Shown here in pieces: positions 5,863 through 7,745 of a DNA stretch of 7,745 bases. The notes beneath the pieces are model-generated. The model was not told the origin of the DNA and made no database searches. It saw only the letters and a program-made list of their open reading frames with translations. The stretch is taken from positions 1 through 7,745 of the forward strand of contig JBILMZ010000168.1 of the NCBI GenBank assembly GCA_044375275.1, in the 5' to 3' direction. The DNA comes from SZUA-430 sp044375275 (GTDB lineage: Bacteria > Pseudomonadota > Alphaproteobacteria > Micropepsales > Micropepsaceae). Positions within the stretch are counted from its first letter, which is position 1, and every line of letters begins with the position of its first letter. Both the position numbers and the translations under genes were made by a program.

Positions 5863-6687
5863 TCAGATCAGGTTGATGCGCATGTTGTCCCGGGCCACGA
5901 AGCAGCCCGGCCATGCCGAGAGCGCGGACGCTTCGACATCTTCCATGAAGTGATCCTCATGGTCAGGATCGTGATGGAAGATCGCCAGGCGCCGCGCGCC
6001 AGCCATCTTCACGAGACGCACGCCTTCCTGCCACGTTGAGTGACCCCATCCGCGCTTGGACGGAAACTCTGCGTCCGTGTAGGTGGAGTCATAGATCACG
6101 AGATCCGCGCCCTCGATCAGCGCCAGGATCTTCTGGTCCGGGACGTCGGGCGTGTGCTCGGTATCAGTGATGTAGCATACCGACTTGCCCTGGTATTCGA
6201 GGCGATAGCCGGTTGCACCATCGGGATGGTTCAGCGGCGTCGTCCGTACCTTGATGTCCGGTGCGATGTTGAACGTGTCGCCCGCCTTGAAATCAATGAA
6301 GTCGATCCTCGCCTTCATGATGTCGATGGGCACGGGAAAGAACGGGTGGGTCATCTGCCCGGCGAGCACGTTCTGGATGCTCAGGCCCGTATCGAGGTGA
6401 CCGGCCATGATCTGGAAGTGATGGCCTTCACTGAAGGCGGGCTGGAAAAACGGAAAGCCGTGAATGTGATCCCAATGCGTGTGGGACATCAGGATGGTCG
6501 CGTCCCGCTGCTGCTTGCGCATGAACCACTTGCCGAGATTGCGCACGCCAGTGCCCAGGTCAAAGATGACCCGACGGCCACCCATGGACACCTCCACGCA
6601 GCTCGTGTTGCCACCATAGGCGAGGTGGTTTGGCCCCGGGCAAGCGATGGTTCCCCTCGTGCCCCAGAATTTCACCTTGAAAGCCAT
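5863..6687 (-). CDS. Metallo-beta-lactamase-fold hydrolase (possible phosphodiesterase)
   Basis: This 274-residue MBL-fold protein begins FWGTRGTIACPGPNHLAYGGNTSCVEV in two adjoining stretches, a start shared with PhnP/cyclic-phosphodiesterase-like members, whose motif is usually FxGTRGSxPxP. The metal-binding HxHxDH is SHTHWDHIHG (His69, His71, Asp73, His74). Further candidate ligands are His154 (NHPDGATG), Asp175 (ITDTEHT) and His238/His239 (FHHDPDHED). These residues suggest a working dinuclear, probably zinc, site. No signal peptide is seen, so it is likely cytoplasmic. The start at 6687 is preceded by AAGAGGG four bases upstream. It is convergent with chorismate mutase and follows the small Hpt gene on the same strand after an 86-base gap. 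Family is firm; the substrate (a cyclic phosphate, nucleotide or RNA end) is not known, and a link to the neighbouring Hpt is speculative. Confidence 0.85.
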   Translation of the reverse strand: MAFKVKFWGTRGTIACPGPNHLAYGGNTSCVEVSMGGRRVIFDLGTGVRNLGKWFMRKQQRDATILMSHTHWDHIHGFPFFQPAFSEGHHFQIMAGHLDTGLSIQNVLAGQMTHPFFPVPIDIMKARIDFIDFKAGDTFNIAPDIKVRTTPLNHPDGATGYRLEYQGKSVCYITDTEHTPDVPDQKILALIEGADLVIYDSTYTDAEFPSKRGWGHSTWQEGVRLVKMAGARRLAIFHHDPDHEDHFMEDVEASALSAWPGCFVARDNMRINLI

Positions 6688-6773
6688 TCAACCCTCTTGC
6701 CCTGCTTGCCCGGTTCCAGTGTAGCGGCGACTGCCCGACCGTTTTGCTGCGAATTGGGGCGACGTGACGGCTG

Positions 6774-7094
6774 TCACACCGGATTCGCTGTCACGAACTG
6801 TCGCGCAGCCTCGAATGCTTCCCTTATTGCAGCGATCCGCCCTTTATCAAACGTGGCAGTTTCGGCAATAGCCGCTGCGTCAGCCACGGCAAAGGCGCCG
6901 ACACCGCGTGCCGAACCCTTGAGCGTATGGGTCAACTGCTTCCAGGTGCGGGCATCGCCTGCGGCTTCGAGCCCCTCCAACACCTGTTCGGTATGCACGA
7001 GGAACAGCTCAAGCACCTCGCGCATGACGTCGAGATCGTCGGCGGCCTGCGCCTTCAGATGAATGTAATCGACGGCGGCCTGACTGTTTCGCAC
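6774..7094 (-). CDS. Stand-alone Hpt domain protein
   Basis: This 106-residue protein consists of little more than one Hpt four-helix domain. LTHTLKGSARGVGA matches HxxKGxxxxxG, giving His56 as the predicted phosphorylated residue, and the leading helix REVLELFLVHTEQVLEGLE is typical. The start is taken as the GTG at 7094; AGGGG lies about ten bases upstream, and the next in-frame ATG (residue 24) would remove part of the first helix. It differs clearly in sequence from the other Hpt in this window (predicted His92 in HDMKGQGGTFG), so it is not a recent duplicate. No kinase or receiver is adjacent. It may act as a phosphate relay for a kinase encoded elsewhere, or for the one at 644-2782; its position cannot decide this. 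Confidence 0.85.
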   Translation of the reverse strand: MRNSQAAVDYIHLKAQAADDLDVMREVLELFLVHTEQVLEGLEAAGDARTWKQLTHTLKGSARGVGAFAVADAAAIAETATFDKGRIAAIREAFEAARQFVTANPV

Positions 7095-7151
7095 GACGCT
7101 GATGCCCCTGTTTGTTGCCGCGCATTCTAGATGGCAGAGGCAACCACCCGG

Positions 7152-7166
7152 TTAATCAGGCGTAAA
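7152..7166 (-). promoter_or_regulatory. CtrA-like half-conserved site upstream of the small Hpt gene
   Basis: On the minus strand TTTA-N7-TTAA lies about 58-72 bases before the Hpt start. It matches the alphaproteobacterial CtrA consensus TTAA-N7-TTAA at seven of eight fixed bases. A short AT motif like this arises by chance often, so the call is tentative. Confidence 0.2.
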
Positions 7167-7173
7167 CCGAGTC

Positions 7174-7745
7174 CTAAAAGGGTACCCTTCCGCCCGGAAA
7201 CGGGGATACCCCGAACAGGAGGTGGTGCGTCAGGAAAAACCCCGCGAACATGATGATCGCGACGAGTTGGCGCCACGTCAGCAGCTCACCGATGCTTAAC
7301 CTGTTGCGGCCTGCCAGGATGGCGGCAAAGGGGACATTGGACGTCACGGCGGCGAACCGGCTCCAGTCATCAGGCGACTTCCGCTTGCGCTTTGCATCAA
7401 TGGAGGCAGTGCCGGCCAGGGCGAGCACGAGGAACGAGCCGAAGAAGATTACCGAGGCTTCATCACCATTTGCGATCAGGTGAAAGGCTGCCCAGATGGC
7501 TACACCCCAGAGGAACGGATGTCGCGTAATGCGCAGCATGCCCCGCGCCACATCTTCTCGACCCGCCAGTGAGGCCTGACCTACCGACGTCGGATTCGGC
7601 GTCAGCACACCCGGGACCACCATCAAGAACGCGAGCGCCATCACGATGCCACCGGCATGCTTCACCCCTTCGCCGAGATACCAGAGCTGAGGATTGTTAC
7701 CGGCCAGGGCTGCATTGAAAGAGAGGCACATCCAGACGATGACAG
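7174..7745 (-). CDS. NnrU family membrane protein, N-terminus beyond the window
   Basis: The visible part is 189 residues, reading leftward from the window edge to TAG at 7174-7176. The internal Met at 7731 is not the likely start: the frame stays open to the edge (VIVW before it), and family members have another hydrophobic segment there. The hallmark is RITRHPFLWGVAIWAAFHLIANGD, seen in two adjoining parts, followed by FFGSFLVLALAG, SIDAKRKRK and TSNVPFAAILAGRN, all characteristic of NnrU. Hydrophobic segments are near HAGGIVMALAFLMVVPG, FLWGVAIWAAFHLIA, SVIFFGSFLVLALAG and AIIMFAGFFLTHHLLFG, giving an inner-membrane protein. NnrU was named from nitrite/nitric oxide reduction gene clusters, and the plant zeta-carotene isomerase Z-ISO is a relative with haem-ligating histidines. 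No denitrification gene is visible here, so its role is open. Confidence 0.88.
   Translation of the reverse strand, partial: VIVWMCLSFNAALAGNNPQLWYLGEGVKHAGGIVMALAFLMVVPGVLTPNPTSVGQASLAGREDVARGMLRITRHPFLWGVAIWAAFHLIANGDEASVIFFGSFLVLALAGTASIDAKRKRKSPDDWSRFAAVTSNVPFAAILAGRNRLSIGELLTWRQLVAIIMFAGFFLTHHLLFGVSPFPGGRVPF

Noticed and set aside
6764..6777. GTGAC...GTCAC inverted repeat over the small Hpt stop codon, considered as a terminator
   Set aside because: There are only 5-bp arms, no T-run follows, and it overlaps the coding end; too weak to call.
6040..7062. A 340-codon open frame on the plus strand across the MBL and small Hpt genes
   Set aside because: It is antisense to two genes with clear family motifs and crosses their spacer. 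Its translation shows no recognisable domain and is rich in Arg, Ala and Ser as expected of GC-rich antisense frames.
7178..7189. Perfect 12-bp palindrome AAGGGTACCCTT at the end of the NnrU gene
   Set aside because: It lies within the final codons, has no loop or T-run, and there is no second copy in the window. It is probably chance.

Overview
The window is GC-rich, densely packed bacterial DNA. I see no tRNA, rRNA, CRISPR array, transposase or phage gene. The gene content points to an alphaproteobacterium: a receiver protein ending in a YFGPDRRR-type tail and paired with an Hpt protein, an adrenodoxin-type ferredoxin with a thioredoxin-reductase-like ferredoxin reductase, a free-standing AroQ chorismate mutase, an NnrU membrane protein and a CoxL-like molybdenum hydroxylase. 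The family or genus cannot be settled from the sequence alone.

Layout. Positions 2-514 (+) are the C-terminal end of a xanthine dehydrogenase/CO dehydrogenase-type large subunit, followed by a strong hairpin (526-546). Next is a seven-transmembrane (7TMR-DISM-like) sensor histidine kinase (644-2782, +). It ends exactly against an oppositely oriented two-gene unit encoding a receiver-domain protein (3294-3848, -) and a phosphotransfer (Hpt) protein (2783-3301, -). Then comes a translationally coupled pair for electron transfer, a ferredoxin-NADP+ reductase (4259-5305, -) and a [2Fe-2S] ferredoxin (3948-4262, -). An AT-rich divergent spacer (5306-5484) separates this pair from a chorismate mutase gene (5485-5835, +). 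The right end holds three leftward genes: a metallo-beta-lactamase-fold hydrolase (5863-6687), a second stand-alone Hpt protein (6774-7094) and the truncated NnrU gene (7174-7745).

How the genes may work together. The kinase, receiver and first Hpt look like parts of one phosphorelay, but neither the receiver nor the Hpt carries a DNA-binding or enzymatic output domain. The most notable observation is that the receiver has Asn (residue 71) where the phosphoacceptor Asp is expected, while its acidic pair, Ser and Lys positions are kept. It may therefore be a pseudo-receiver that acts by protein contact, for example on the overlapping Hpt gene's product. The second Hpt, 3.5 kb away, could serve the same or another kinase. 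The reductase and ferredoxin should carry electrons from NADPH to a redox enzyme that is not in the window. Chorismate mutase (aromatic amino acid synthesis), the metallo-hydrolase and NnrU look like ordinary neighbours with no visible functional link to the relay.
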